Under the pieces are notes generated by a model, which worked only from the letters and a program-made list of their open reading frames with translations, was not told the origin of the DNA and did not search any database. Of a DNA stretch of 64,000 nucleotides, positions 46,383-56,841 are shown piece after piece (the stretch's first letter is position 1; each line of letters opens with the position of its first letter). The stretch lies in the NCBI RefSeq assembly GCF_022870885.1, contig NZ_CP091509.1, forward strand, positions 1,860,001 to 1,924,000. Reading direction: 5' to 3'. Made by a program: the position numbers and the translations under genes. Source of the stretch: Neisseria dumasiana (GTDB taxonomy: Bacteria > Pseudomonadota > Gammaproteobacteria > Burkholderiales > Neisseriaceae).

Positions 46383-46919
46383 ATGGCTGATTTTAATCAG
46401 ATTCTCACCCCCGGCGACGTTGACGGCGGCATCATCAACGTAGTGAACGAAATTCCCGCAGGCAGCAACCACAAAATCGAATGGAACCGCAAACTGGCCG
46501 CCTTCCAACTCGACCGCGTAGAACCCGCCATTTTCGCCAAACCCACCAACTACGGTTTCATCCCGCAAACCCTTGATGAAGACGGCGACGAACTTGACGT
46601 ATTGCTGATTACCGAACAGCCTTTGGCTACCGGCGTATTCTTGGAAGCCAAAATCATCGGCGTGATGAAGTTTGTTGACGACGGCGAAGTGGACGATAAA
46701 ATCGTGTGCGTACCCGCCGACGACCGCAACAACGGCAACGCTTACAACAGCTTGGCCGACCTGCCCAAGCAGTTGATCCAACAAATCGAATTCCACTTCA
46801 ACCAATACAAAGCCCTGAAAAAACCCGGCTCCACCACCGTGGAACACTGGGGGGATGTGGCCGAAGCCAAAGAAGTGATCAAAGAATCGATCGAGCGCTG
46901 GAACGCCCAAGCTAAATAA
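46383..46919 (+). CDS. ppa: Inorganic pyrophosphatase
   Basis: Family I cytoplasmic enzyme that splits pyrophosphate to phosphate and drives biosynthesis. 178 residues. Metal and substrate motifs: IPAGSNHKIEWNRKLAAF, NYGFIPQTLDEDGDELDVLL (Asp cluster), KFVDDGEVDDKIVCVPADDR. The start at 46383 gives MADFNQILTPGDVDGG; the open frame upstream covers a terminator. Confidence 0.95.
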   Translation: MADFNQILTPGDVDGGIINVVNEIPAGSNHKIEWNRKLAAFQLDRVEPAIFAKPTNYGFIPQTLDEDGDELDVLLITEQPLATGVFLEAKIIGVMKFVDDGEVDDKIVCVPADDRNNGNAYNSLADLPKQLIQQIEFHFNQYKALKKPGSTTVEHWGDVAEAKEVIKESIERWNAQAK

Positions 46920-46955
46920 ACAAGCGTTAAACGGCATCAGGCCGTCTGAAACACC

Positions 46956-47003
46956 AAACCGCCCGCAAAAACCAGATAAATTTCCGGCTTTTGCGGGCGG
47001 TTT
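46956..47003. terminator. Rho-independent terminator after ppa
   Basis: 15-bp stem AAACCGCCCGCAAAA with its complement (46956-46970 with 46989-47003) and T-rich tail. Confidence 0.85.
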
Positions 47004-47169
47004 TCATTTTTCAAACAAGAAAACTTCGCAAACTTACCGCCTGCGGCACATGGCCGCTTTGCGCCCTACCCGCTCGTTTCATCGGTCTGCACCCGCTGCA
47101 CCTTTACACATTGAACTATATCCGCATCCGCCGATGCTTATACTTATAAAAGTGTCAATCCACCTGCCG

Positions 47170-47523
47170 TCAGCTTTTCTGCGCCTTGTGTTTTGCACAC
47201 TCCAACGCATATTCCGTACCCCAACGGTGCATGGCTTCGATTACCGGCATCAACGTCAACCCGAATTCGGTCAGCGAATATTCCACTTTGGGCGGCACCT
47301 GCGGATACACTTCGCGATGAACGATACCGTCGCCTTCCAGTTCGCGCAGTTGCAGGGTTAACATGCGCTGGGTTACGGCGGGCATCAGCCTCTGCAATTC
47401 GTTGAAACGGCGGGTTTCCGTATTTAAATGATGCAAAATCAAAACCTTCCATTTTCCGCCGATGATATCGAGCGTGGTGCTGACCGGGCAGCAGTTACCG
47501 TTTAATTCGTGATAGCTGTTCAT
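47170..47523 (-). CDS. HxlR-family transcriptional regulator
   Basis: 117 residues. HxlR winged helix: [60 protein letters not shown], then [12 protein letters not shown]. The paired Cys near residue 11 suggest redox or electrophile sensing, as in some members. The start at 47523 gives [10 protein letters not shown]; the open frame to 47715 crosses the divergent promoter. It is divergent from the DUF896 and pirin genes, which it may control. Confidence 0.88.
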   Translation of the reverse strand: MNSYHELNGNCCPVSTTLDIIGGKWKVLILHHLNTETRRFNELQRLMPAVTQRMLTLQLRELEGDGIVHREVYPQVPPKVEYSLTEFGLTLMPVIEAMHRWGTEYALECAKHKAQKS

Positions 47524-47656
47524 ATTCCACTCTGTTGCCGTATTGTTTACAGTATAAAAAATGTGCGTACTTGTATAAAAATTTGTACTGCGTATAATAC
47601 GCCTAACGATACAAAAAGCCCAGTAAAAAATAACGGGCAATCGACAAATAACCGAA

Positions 47657-47698
47657 GAGGCCGTCTGAAAAACGGCAAACCGGATTTCAGACGGCCTC
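47657..47698. terminator. Inverted DNA uptake sequence hairpin upstream of the DUF896 gene
   Basis: 14-bp stem (47657-47670 with 47685-47698) only 20 bases before a start codon. If transcription of the DUF896 gene starts upstream of it, it would be a leader hairpin; otherwise it marks the end of the preceding unit. Confidence 0.6.
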
Positions 47699-47718
47699 AA
47701 CCACACAAGGAGCACATC

Positions 47719-47955
47719 ATGCGTATTGCAGAATTAGACCGTATCAACGAGCTGGCCCGCAAAGCCAAAACCATAGGCCTGAGCGAAGCCGAAACCGCCG
47801 AACGCGATGTTTTGCGCCAAGCCTACATCCGCCAAGTGTGCGGACAAATCAACAATATGCTCTCCACCGTAACCGTGGTTGACCCCGAAGGCACCGACGT
47901 TACCCCCGCCAAATTAAGGGAAGCTCAAGCCGCGGGTATGCAGCAAATGCACTAA
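47719..47955 (+). CDS. DUF896 (YnzC-like) protein
   Basis: 78 residues: [20 protein letters not shown], then [20 protein letters not shown], as in the DUF896/UPF0291 family, mostly of Gram-positive bacteria, function unknown. AAGGAG lies before the start. It ends 49 bases before the pirin gene, likely the same transcript. Confidence 0.85.
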   Translation: MRIAELDRINELARKAKTIGLSEAETAERDVLRQAYIRQVCGQINNMLSTVTVVDPEGTDVTPAKLREAQAAGMQQMH

Positions 47956-48004
47956 CACGAGCAAACACACATCATTAAAAATTAAAATAACGAAAGGAAA
48001 CATC

Positions 48005-48880
48005 ATGAGAAACGTGCGACAAATCTACCGCGCCAACAGCCAACACTGGGTTGGAGACGGCTTTTTGGTTCAACCCCTGTTTTCACACATGGATGCCGAC
48101 CGCGGCACCGACCCGTTTTTGATGCTCGACTACGCCGCACCTTACACATTTGCGCCCAACGAAGCACGCAGCCCCCGCGGCGTCGGCCAACACCCGCACA
48201 AAGGCTTTGAAACCGTTACCATTGCTTATCACGGCGAAGTGGCACATCGCGATTCAACGGGCAGAGGCGGCGTGATTAAAGAAGGCGACGTACAATGGAT
48301 GACCGCCGGTGCCGGCATCATTCACGAAGAGTTCCATTCCGAAGCATTCAGCAAAGCGGGTGGCCTTTTCGAGATGGTGCAACTGTGGGTAAACCTGCCG
48401 GCAAAAGACAAAAACACACCGCCGCACTACCAACATCTCGCTAAAGAGAACATTCCCGTAGTGGAGCTGCCCGACGGTGCCGGCCATCTGCGTTTGATTG
48501 CAGGCGAACACGGAAACATCAAAGGTGCGGCCGATACCCACACCGAAATGAACGTATGGGACGTGGTTATCCGCCCCGGCAAAGAAGCTGCCTTAACCAT
48601 CCCCGCCGACCACAGCCTTTCTATGGTTGTGCTGCGCGGTCAAGCAGTGTTTAACGGCAAAGACAGTGCCGGTGCGGGCCAATTGGTCGGTTTTGAAAAC
48701 GGCGGCGGTAAAGTGCATATTGCCGCAGGCAACGAAGAAGTGAAAATACTGCTGCTCTCCGGCGTGCCGATTAAAGAGCCGGTGGTCGGCTACGGCCCGT
48801 TTGTGATGAATACTGTGGAAGAAATCCGCGAAGCCATCAACGATTTCAATAACGGCCGCTTCGGCAGCCTTGCATCTTAA
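48005..48880 (+). CDS. Pirin family protein
   Basis: 291-residue bicupin. The N-terminal cupin has metal-binding His in VGQHPHKGFETVTIAYHGEV and MTAGAGIIHEEFHSE; the second cupin carries MNVWDVVIRPGKEAALTIPA. Bacterial pirins are iron proteins, some acting as quercetinases or redox sensors. The gene follows the DUF896 gene and ends at a 25-bp hairpin. Confidence 0.9.
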   Translation: MRNVRQIYRANSQHWVGDGFLVQPLFSHMDADRGTDPFLMLDYAAPYTFAPNEARSPRGVGQHPHKGFETVTIAYHGEVAHRDSTGRGGVIKEGDVQWMTAGAGIIHEEFHSEAFSKAGGLFEMVQLWVNLPAKDKNTPPHYQHLAKENIPVVELPDGAGHLRLIAGEHGNIKGAADTHTEMNVWDVVIRPGKEAALTIPADHSLSMVVLRGQAVFNGKDSAGAGQLVGFENGGGKVHIAAGNEEVKILLLSGVPIKEPVVGYGPFVMNTVEEIREAINDFNNGRFGSLAS

Positions 48881-48893
48881 TTGCTCCAACAGC

Positions 48894-48954
48894 AGTATCA
48901 GGCCGTCTGAAAGCATTGTTTGGTTAAAGCAATGCTTTCAGACGGCCTGATACT
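48894..48954. terminator. 25-bp hairpin built around an uptake-sequence pair
   Basis: Perfect stem 48894-48918 with 48930-48954; the complementarity extends well beyond the uptake sequences on both sides. Confidence 0.85.
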
Positions 48955-48999
48955 GTTTAAATGCCGATACCAACGTGCGGACGGTATTCAAGCCAAATG

Positions 49000-49110
49000 C
49001 ACAACAAATACAGTCAATCAACTTAACTTTTACTACGGCGCTGCCGTGCCTTAGCTTTAAGAAAACGATGCTACAAGCTGCTAAAGCGGCACGCCGTAAC
49101 ACAAACAAAG
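49000..49110. repeat. Degenerate neisserial intergenic repeat, copy A
   Basis: The GTCAATCAACTTAACTTTTA stretch and the following CGCTGCCGTGCCTTAGC resemble a second copy at 54545-54620 (CCAACCAACTTGACTTTTAC; GCTGCGCCTTACC). About 75 percent alike by eye over some 50 bases. Non-coding. Confidence 0.4.
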
Positions 49111-49170
49111 TTTATTTGCCCTATCTGTTTTTGCCTTATTAACCCTCTCCCACGCCAGCCTGCGCCATAA

Positions 49171-49317
49171 TCAATGGCAACCGCCGCCTTTATTGCCGCC
49201 GCAACGGTCGCAACCGCCGCAGGCCGAACCGCTGTTTTTCGGCTTGAACACAAATTTTCTCAGAATATACAGGGTGCACAGCAGCACAATCGCACCCACA
49301 ATCATGTATTGCTCCAT
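49171..49317 (-). CDS. FeoB-associated Cys-rich membrane protein
   Basis: 48 residues: one membrane helix (MIVGAIVLLCTLYILRKFVF) and a Cys- and Gly-rich tail (SACGGCDRCGGNKGGGCH) with five Cys, one of which is in the last dipeptide. This is the small partner often found after feoB (PF12669 type). Its ATG shares a base with the feoB stop (TGATG), so it is translationally coupled. It may handle Fe(II) on the inner face of the membrane; this is inferred from position. Confidence 0.85.
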   Translation of the reverse strand: MEQYMIVGAIVLLCTLYILRKFVFKPKNSGSACGGCDRCGGNKGGGCH

Positions 49318-51194
49318 CACACTATCCTCGAAGTAATCTGATACACAACGAAAGCAAACACATAGGCAAGCCCGAACAGATACGCCGTGATCATAAAGGT
49401 TTTCCGTGCCGATTTGGTTTCACGCTTGATTACCGCCAATGTGGCCATACACATCGGCGCGTAAATATACCAAGCCAAGAACGCAAAAGCGGTCGGCAGC
49501 CCCCAGTTGTTGTGCACAATCGGAATCAGCGCGTTTTGCACGGCATCTTCCGAACCGGCACCCACGGCATACACCGTACCCAAAGCAGCCACCACCACTT
49601 CGCGGGCGGCAATACCCGGAATCATCGCGATACACATCTGCCAAGTGAAGCCCAAAGGTGCAAACAAAGGCTCGATAAAATGGCCTATCGTTCCTGCAAA
49701 GCTGTAATCGATCGCCGCGCCCGTTGCACCGGCAGGCGGCGCAGGAAAGCTCACCAATGCCCACAATATCACGCTCAACGCAAAAATAATCGTACCGGCA
49801 CGTTTTAAAAACGCTTTTACGCGATCCCACAAGCTGATCACAATATGCTTGAAATTAGGCATGCGGAAGGTGGGCAGTTCCATTAACAGCGGAAACTGCT
49901 TGATACCCTCTTTGCTGCGCGCAAAAAACTTCATCACATAAGCGGTTGCCGCCGCCGAAACAATACCGGCCACATAAAGCCCGAATAAAGTCAGCCCTTG
50001 CAGATTAAACACGCCCATTACCGTTCGGTTGGGTATGACCGCCGCAATAATCAGCGCATAAATCGGCAGGCGTGCGGAGCAAGTGAGCATCGGCGCAATC
50101 ATAATGGTAATCAGCCGTTCGCGCGGGTCGTGAATGGTGCGCGCCGACATAACGGCAGGCACGGCACATGCAAAGCTCGACAACAAAGGAATAAACGAAC
50201 GCCCCGAAAGCCCGGTTTTCGACAATACGTTATCGAGCAAAAAAGCGGCACGGGGCAGATAACCAGAATCTTCCAGCAACAAAATAAACGCAAAAAGAAT
50301 GGTAATTTGCGGCAGAAAAACCAGCACGCTGCCGATACCGGCAATCACACCGTTTACCAGCAAATCCTGCAAAATACCTGCCGGCACCACGGTCGTTACC
50401 CATTCGCCGAATATGCCGAAGCCTTCTTCGATCGCCCCCATCAAAGGCTCTGACCACGAATACACGGCTTGGAACACCAGCAGCAGAATCACCAGCAAAA
50501 TGGCAAAACCCCATATCGGGTGCAGCACGATATTATCCAAACGGCGGTGCCATTCCGGCAGCTTCATTTCCGTGCTGACTACCTGCCGCAAAATATCTTC
50601 CACTTGGGCATAAAGCTCGTTACTGTCGAGCCGGTTAAGGGTGTTCTCCGCTTCTTCCACATTGATGGGGTGGACACTGCTGCGCGGCAGTTTCGCCACC
50701 GCTTCGCGCACGGCGCGAATGCCCTCTTTACTAACCGCCACCGTTTCCAAAACCGGCACGCCCAGCAACTTGCTCAATTTATCGGCATCGATTTTCAAAC
50801 CGCGCGAACGTGCCACATCGCTCAAATTCAGCGAAACGGCCATCGGCAGCCCGAGCGTTTTCAGCTCCAGCATCATCCGCAACGTCATCCGCAGGTTTGT
50901 TGCGTCCGCCACCGCAATAATCGCATCGGGCTGCTGGCCGAGCTTACCCAGCACCACATCGCGCGCCACCGCTTCATCAGGGCTGGTGGTACGCAGACTG
51001 TATGTACCCGGCAGGTCGATAATATGAACAGACGTATCGTCGATAAACACACCTTCCCGTTTATCCACCGTTACGCCCGGATAATTGGCTACTTTGGCAT
51101 GCGCACCGGTAAGGCCGTTAAACAATACGGTTTTACCGCAATTCGGCGCACCCACCAAAGCAAAATAGCTTAAAGCTGACGCTTGCGCGCTCAT
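49317..51194 (-). CDS. feoB: Ferrous iron transporter FeoB
   Basis: Inner-membrane Fe(II) importer with an N-terminal GTPase. 625 residues. G1 VGAPNCGKTVLF (about 14-25), G2 PGVTVDKREG, G3 DLPGTYSL, G4-like NLSDVARSRG. The membrane part has two Gate motifs (FLPQITILFAFILLLEDSGY, SFACAVPAVMSARTI) and many helices. The start at 51194 (MSAQASALSY) is chosen since the frame to 51233 adds a Met-poor leader. It is 88 bases after feoA and runs into the small Cys-rich gene. Confidence 0.95.
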   Translation of the reverse strand: MSAQASALSYFALVGAPNCGKTVLFNGLTGAHAKVANYPGVTVDKREGVFIDDTSVHIIDLPGTYSLRTTSPDEAVARDVVLGKLGQQPDAIIAVADATNLRMTLRMMLELKTLGLPMAVSLNLSDVARSRGLKIDADKLSKLLGVPVLETVAVSKEGIRAVREAVAKLPRSSVHPINVEEAENTLNRLDSNELYAQVEDILRQVVSTEMKLPEWHRRLDNIVLHPIWGFAILLVILLLVFQAVYSWSEPLMGAIEEGFGIFGEWVTTVVPAGILQDLLVNGVIAGIGSVLVFLPQITILFAFILLLEDSGYLPRAAFLLDNVLSKTGLSGRSFIPLLSSFACAVPAVMSARTIHDPRERLITIMIAPMLTCSARLPIYALIIAAVIPNRTVMGVFNLQGLTLFGLYVAGIVSAAATAYVMKFFARSKEGIKQFPLLMELPTFRMPNFKHIVISLWDRVKAFLKRAGTIIFALSVILWALVSFPAPPAGATGAAIDYSFAGTIGHFIEPLFAPLGFTWQMCIAMIPGIAAREVVVAALGTVYAVGAGSEDAVQNALIPIVHNNWGLPTAFAFLAWYIYAPMCMATLAVIKRETKSARKTFMITAYLFGLAYVFAFVVYQITSRIV

Positions 51195-51282
51195 GTTTGA
51201 TCCTTTCATTATTCGTGTCCGACACCCTTTCAAGCAGGAGGCCGTCTGAACATTCTGAAATCGAAAAATGATGCAAAAGGCA

Positions 51283-51555
51283 TCAGAAATGGTCGGTAAC
51301 GACCCTGCACATCACTTTGGCCGCTTCGGGCGCGCGCAAAGCAAATTGCGATTGATTACCCAAGCGCACGGCGAAAGGCCCTTTTCCGAGCACGCCGACC
51401 GCCATAACCATTAACGGCATGCCGTTGGAAAAGCCCAAGTCGGCCAAACGGCGGCTGACCAAAGCGTCTAATTCTCCGAAAACGGGATTTTCGCCAATGG
51501 ATTCAATATGGGCACAAGTGCCTTTAGCTAATTGGGAGAGTGGTACAACAGACAT
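51283..51555 (-). CDS. feoA: FeoA, SH3-like partner of FeoB
   Basis: 90 residues with the FeoA SH3 pattern: LSQLAKGTCAHIESIGENPV, RRLADLGFSNGMPLMVMAVG, GPFAVRLGNQSQFALRAPEA. It is needed for FeoB activity in several bacteria. It is the first gene of feoA-feoB-Cys-rich. I see AT-rich DNA upstream but no Fur or FNR box good enough to name. Confidence 0.93.
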   Translation of the reverse strand: MSVVPLSQLAKGTCAHIESIGENPVFGELDALVSRRLADLGFSNGMPLMVMAVGVLGKGPFAVRLGNQSQFALRAPEAAKVMCRVVTDHF

Positions 51556-52221
51556 AAAAGCCTACTTTCTTGTGTTCGTAAAAAAGTTAAGCTTTAAGAC
51601 GGGAAACCCTGAACGTGATTGAATCAACCTTTGTTTATGATATTAATTTTTATTTATTTATAACTGTATCTTAATGTTTTTTAGTTGGATTTGCAATGAA
51701 AGATGAATTTCTTCTCCACTAGAAAGAAATACGCAAACCAAACCGCTACTTTAAGAAAAAATCAGATAAAGAAATAAAGAATCAAGATATTACAAATAAA
51801 TGCTGCTCAATCTGCCTTCAGCGCCCGATGAGGCCGTCTGAAAACAAATCGACATTTTTTTGAGCTATATCAGAAGAAAAGAGAGTGATCATTTAATTGA
51901 TCAGGACATGCCGCTTAGTTTATGAAGCGGTTTTGAAGAACCAGCCGCCGATATATCGTTAAACCGCTCAATTTCAGCAACCTTGCGGCCATGCCCGAAT
52001 CAAGCCAAACTACGAAGCGTGTATTCTTTGAGCGGCTCGGCTATATATCGCAAATAAACTCGCGCCGGTTTCCGCCCAAATATTTTCAGACGGCCAGAAG
52101 CCGGCATCGGCTCTCCGGGAAACCATTCCCGCAACCGGAGCGATTTTTCTGTCTGACTCAGGCAAAACAAAGGCTGCCGGTATGCCGCCCGCAGCCTTTT
52201 TGTTTATATATAATTCTGCAA
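51556..52221. other. 666-bp intergenic stretch without a gene
   Basis: Holds the feoA promoter region (AT-rich 51600-51700), one uptake sequence (51832-51843) and a short palindromic pair TGATCA...TGATCA (51887-51902). The open frames here (for example 51991-52299) have no plausible protein composition or ribosome-binding site. Confidence 0.6.
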
Positions 52222-52962
52222 TCAATCCGACAGCACATAACCGTCTTCATCCCACACCGTTTTTTTAATCAAAGAACCGTTCAAATACACCGCTTCTGAT
52301 TTTTTCGCTCCGTTGGGATGCCAATCCAGCACAATGCCGTTGCGCTTACCGCCTTCCATCGTGATTTCGGTAAGCAGCAAGCCGTTTTCGTTCCAACTGA
52401 CGATGCTGTTGGGTTTGTCTTCCACCATCATCATTTCTGTTTTGGGCTGGCCGTTAGCATACCATTGCTTCCAATAACCGTTGGCTTTGTTGTCTTTAAA
52501 CTGGATTTCGCTTTCTTTGTTGCCGTTGCGGTAATAACGCGACCCCGTGCCTTCGCTGCGGCCTTCCACATAAGGCATTACGGCGGATTTTTTACCGTTG
52601 GGATACCAGTTTATCCACACGCCGTCGGGCTTGCCGTTTTTATAGCGGCCGCTCATTTTCTTCTGGCCGTTGAAATGCCACAAGGTCAGCACACCGTTAT
52701 GGGGTGCAGGCACGAAACTTTTGATTTGCCCCGCCGCCACTTGGTAGGGGTCGGAGTATTTCTTCATCGAGGGATAATAGAAATCTTGTGCTTGGGCAAT
52801 GCCGTCTTTCACTTCATACTGGCGCACATAGGCCACCGACGACATATTCGCGGTAATCTGCCCTTGCTGGTTGAAATACAGTTCTTGCATCTGCGCGGCG
52901 GAGGCCAGCGGGAAACCCGCCAGCAGCAACGCTTTAAGCCCTGTATGCCATATTGATTTCAT
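52222..52962 (-). CDS. Exported YwqK/MORN_2-repeat protein
   Basis: 246 residues with a signal peptide (about 1-22, ending ASA) and five or six MORN_2-type repeats (LWHFNGQKKMSGRYKNGKPD, VWINWYPNGKKSAVMPYVEG, YWKQWYANGQPKTEMMMVED, VLDWHPNGAKKSEAVYLNGS). These repeats form extended beta-structures; some relatives are annotated as YwqK antitoxins, but no toxin is adjacent. It is 1 base after the aldehyde dehydrogenase and in its operon. Confidence 0.75.
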   Translation of the reverse strand: MKSIWHTGLKALLLAGFPLASAAQMQELYFNQQGQITANMSSVAYVRQYEVKDGIAQAQDFYYPSMKKYSDPYQVAAGQIKSFVPAPHNGVLTLWHFNGQKKMSGRYKNGKPDGVWINWYPNGKKSAVMPYVEGRSEGTGSRYYRNGNKESEIQFKDNKANGYWKQWYANGQPKTEMMMVEDKPNSIVSWNENGLLLTEITMEGGKRNGIVLDWHPNGAKKSEAVYLNGSLIKKTVWDEDGYVLSD

Positions 52963-52963
52963 A

Positions 52964-54337
52964 TTATTTTTGCCAATAAGATTTCACGTTAACAAATTCG
53001 TAAATGCCGAATTCCGACAATTCCCTGCCGTAACCCGAATCTTTCACGCCGCCGAAAGGCAGGTGCAGATCACTGCTGGTATGGCGGTTGATATACACCG
53101 CACCGGTTTGCAGCTTAGTTGCATATTCCCAAGCTTTTTCATGGTCTTGCGAATAAATGCTGGCCCCTAAACCATAGGGGTTGTCGTTGGCCAGCGCAAT
53201 AGCGTGTTCTTCGCCCAACGCCCGCATAATCACGGCCACAGGGCCGAATACTTCTTCGTGGTAAACACGGCAGTTGTGGTTTACATGATCCAACACCGTG
53301 GCGGGATAAAACCAACCCTGCTCGCTGCATTCCGGTATCTGCCCGCCTTGAAGCACGGTTGCGCCGTTCACCAGCGCATCGATTACCTGCGAATGGATGC
53401 GCTCGCGCAAATCGCGGCGGTGCAGCGGTGCCAATGTGGTATCGGGGTCCATCGGGTCACCCGTTTTCAGCTTGGCACATTCGGCAAGAAACAGGGCGAT
53501 AAACTCTTCTGCTACCGATTCGGTAACGATAATGCGCTTGGCGGCATTACACGATTGCCCGGCATCGCGAAAGCGAGAATAGCACGCATCTTTGGCGGCT
53601 TGCGCCAAATCGGCATCCGACATCACGATAAAGGCATTGCTGCCGCCCAGTTCCATCACGGTTTTCTTCAAATACAAACCGGCCTGAGCCGCCAACCGCC
53701 GCCCTGTTTCGGCAGAACCGGTAAAGGCCAGCGCATCGGTGCAGGCAACGGCGCGGCGCACTTCGGCATGATCCAACCATGCCACATCCATCGGCAGATC
53801 GGCTCCGATGATTTCAAACAGGGCTTCGGTTACCCTGCCCACACTCGGCGCGGGTTTGACCATGCAGGCATTGCCGGCGCACAAGGCGGGAATAGCGAAA
53901 CGCAGTATCTGCCAAACCGGATAATTCCACGGCATCACGGCAAACACCACGCCCAAAGGCTCGAATCTTACTTGGCTTAGACTGGCTTGAGTCTCAATAG
54001 TTTTATGTGCCAGCAGTTCAGGCGCTTTGCGCGCGTAATAACGCACCAGTTCAACCGATTTGTTCAACTCGGCTTTGCATTCGCGCAAACAGCGGCCGAC
54101 TTCTTCGCAAATCATCACGGCCAAACGGCCGCGGTTGGCTTCGAGCCGGTCGGCAAAGGCGTAAAGCAGTGCGGAACGCTCTTCAACCGTAAGCGCCGCA
54201 AAAGCCTGCTGGCGTTTTCTCAAACGCCGCAAGCGGTATTCAAACTCTTCCCACGATTGAGCTTCGCGCTCGTATAAGGTTTCTCCGTTTAAAATATGTG
54301 TGCTGAAAAACACGGGCAGCTCCGAAAAATGCGGCAA
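52964..54337 (-). CDS. NAD(P)-dependent succinate-semialdehyde-type dehydrogenase
   Basis: 457 residues of the aldehyde dehydrogenase superfamily. Motifs: VVFAVMPWNYPVWQILRFAI, GNACMVKPAPSVGRV, ALAFTGSAETGRRLAAQAG, catalytic Glu in VMELGGSNAFIV, catalytic Cys in DAGQSCNAAKRIIV, and EEVFGPVAVIMRAL. The wording and short N-terminus fit the succinate-semialdehyde dehydrogenase (GabD/Sad) group; the exact substrate is inferred. It would oxidise the semialdehyde to succinate. It precedes the MORN-type gene. Confidence 0.85.
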   Translation of the reverse strand: MPHFSELPVFFSTHILNGETLYEREAQSWEEFEYRLRRLRKRQQAFAALTVEERSALLYAFADRLEANRGRLAVMICEEVGRCLRECKAELNKSVELVRYYARKAPELLAHKTIETQASLSQVRFEPLGVVFAVMPWNYPVWQILRFAIPALCAGNACMVKPAPSVGRVTEALFEIIGADLPMDVAWLDHAEVRRAVACTDALAFTGSAETGRRLAAQAGLYLKKTVMELGGSNAFIVMSDADLAQAAKDACYSRFRDAGQSCNAAKRIIVTESVAEEFIALFLAECAKLKTGDPMDPDTTLAPLHRRDLRERIHSQVIDALVNGATVLQGGQIPECSEQGWFYPATVLDHVNHNCRVYHEEVFGPVAVIMRALGEEHAIALANDNPYGLGASIYSQDHEKAWEYATKLQTGAVYINRHTSSDLHLPFGGVKDSGYGRELSEFGIYEFVNVKSYWQK

Positions 54338-54710
54338 TCAATACGCCGGAATATAAAAATTATTGTGAGTGAGAATTTTATAAGTTAATGACGGATGCCG
54401 TCTGAAAACACCGTTAAACGGCTTTCTGCTCATATAATCGGCTGTTTGGTTTTCGATGAATGTTTTTCGGATTGACGGTTAACAGATTTATTGTACCCCA
54501 AGAGCCTGTTTAAAGTCTTGATGAAAGTGGTGTTTTCGTTGAAAACACGCGATATGGCCAACCAACTTGACTTTTACTGCGGCATTGCTGCGCCTTACCG
54601 TAGCAAGTTAAGCTGATTGACCATATTAATTAAGCATCATCCATATCGGGGGCGCCCAAGTATGGAAACAGGCATACCCCGCAAAATATTCGGTTTGATA
54701 ACCGTTGCAT
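54338..54710. other. 373-bp intergenic stretch with a degenerate repeat
   Basis: One ATGCCGTCTGAA uptake sequence near 54389, and a second copy (54545-54620) of the repeat seen at 49000-49110. No gene is seen. Confidence 0.5.
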
Positions 54711-55661
54711 TCAGTTTTTCGGTTTGCTGGCCAGTATGTTGATCACTTTTTTAACCGGCACTTCGGGGGAGATCATGATTTCGCTGCCGTCGCGCTTAGA
54801 GCCGTCTGAAAACTGTTGCGGCACGGTTTCTTTATCGAATGCCAAATCGCCGCCGTGCCGTAAAGTTTGGCCGCGTTCCAAACCGGCAAAGTCGAAAAGT
54901 TCGGTATCGGCCAAATGCGAAGGCACGATGTTTTGCAGGGCGGAAAACATGGATTCGATGCGGCCGGGGAAACGTTTGTCCCAATCTTGCAGCATTTCCT
55001 TAATCACTTGGCGTTGCAGATTAGGCTGCGAGCCGCACAGGTTGCATGGAATAATCGGAAACTGCTTCAACTCGGCATAACGCTCCAAGTCTTTTTCTTT
55101 CACATAGGCCAGCGGGCGGATAACGATGTGCTCGCCGTTGTCGCTCACCAGCTTGGGCGGCATGGCTTTGAGTTTGCCGCCGTAAAACATGTTGAGAAAC
55201 AGGGTTTCGAGAATGTCGTCGCGGTGGTGGCCGAGCGCGATTTTGGTGCAGCCCAGTTCTTTGGCCACGCGGTAGAGCACGCCGCGGCGCAGGCGGCTGC
55301 ACAGCGAACAGGTGGTTTTGCCCTCTTCAATCACGCGCTTGACCACGGAATAAGTGTCTTCTTCGATGATTTTGTAAGGCACGCCGATGCTTTCGAGGTA
55401 TTCGGGCAAAACGTGTTCGGGAAAGCCGGGCTGCTTTTGGTCAAGGTTGACGGCAATCAGCTCGAAATCGACCGGCGCACTGGCCTGCAACTGGCGCAGA
55501 ATGTCCAGCAAGGCGTAGCTGTCTTTGCCGCCCGACAAGCAGACCATGATTTTGTCGCCCTGCTCGATCATGTTGAAATCGTTGATGGCATCGCCCACGG
55601 CATGGCGCAGGCGTTTATTTAACTTGTTGTTTTCTAATTCGTGTTTGGGTTTCTTAGACAT
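54711..55661 (-). CDS. ttcA: tRNA 2-thiocytidine synthetase TtcA
   Basis: Thiolates C32 of certain tRNAs using ATP and an Fe-S cluster supplied with sulfur from IscS. 316 residues. PP-loop [16 protein letters not shown]; the CxxC pair in [16 protein letters not shown] and the further Cys in [14 protein letters not shown] bind the cluster. [19 protein letters not shown] is the characteristic block. The C-terminus carries a lysine-rich tail. Confidence 0.95.
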   Translation of the reverse strand: MSKKPKHELENNKLNKRLRHAVGDAINDFNMIEQGDKIMVCLSGGKDSYALLDILRQLQASAPVDFELIAVNLDQKQPGFPEHVLPEYLESIGVPYKIIEEDTYSVVKRVIEEGKTTCSLCSRLRRGVLYRVAKELGCTKIALGHHRDDILETLFLNMFYGGKLKAMPPKLVSDNGEHIVIRPLAYVKEKDLERYAELKQFPIIPCNLCGSQPNLQRQVIKEMLQDWDKRFPGRIESMFSALQNIVPSHLADTELFDFAGLERGQTLRHGGDLAFDKETVPQQFSDGSKRDGSEIMISPEVPVKKVINILASKPKN

Positions 55662-55707
55662 GGCTGAAACGTGAAAAACAAAGGCCGGATTGTACCTTAA
55701 ATATTAG

Positions 55708-55749
55708 GAGGCCGTCTGAAAAAAGCTGCGGGCTTTTTCAGACGGCCTC
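55708..55749. terminator. Inverted DNA uptake sequence hairpin
   Basis: About 18-bp stem (55708-55726 with 55732-55749), one unpaired base, after argB. Confidence 0.8.
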
Positions 55750-55789
55750 TCTGTTGATGAAGCAGGTTTTCACTCTGTTCGGCAGCGCT

Positions 55790-56839
<1,050 letters not shown>

Positions 56840-56841
56840 TT

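Noticed and set aside
51887..51902. FNR box upstream of feoA
   Set aside because: TGATCA...TGATCA does not match TTGAT-N4-ATCAA and lies more than 300 bases from the feoA start.
51991..52299. 102-codon open frame upstream of the MORN-type gene
   Set aside because: Composition is not protein-like (many Arg, Phe, Pro and Cys), there is no ribosome-binding site, and it overlaps the 3' end of the MORN-type gene on the other strand.
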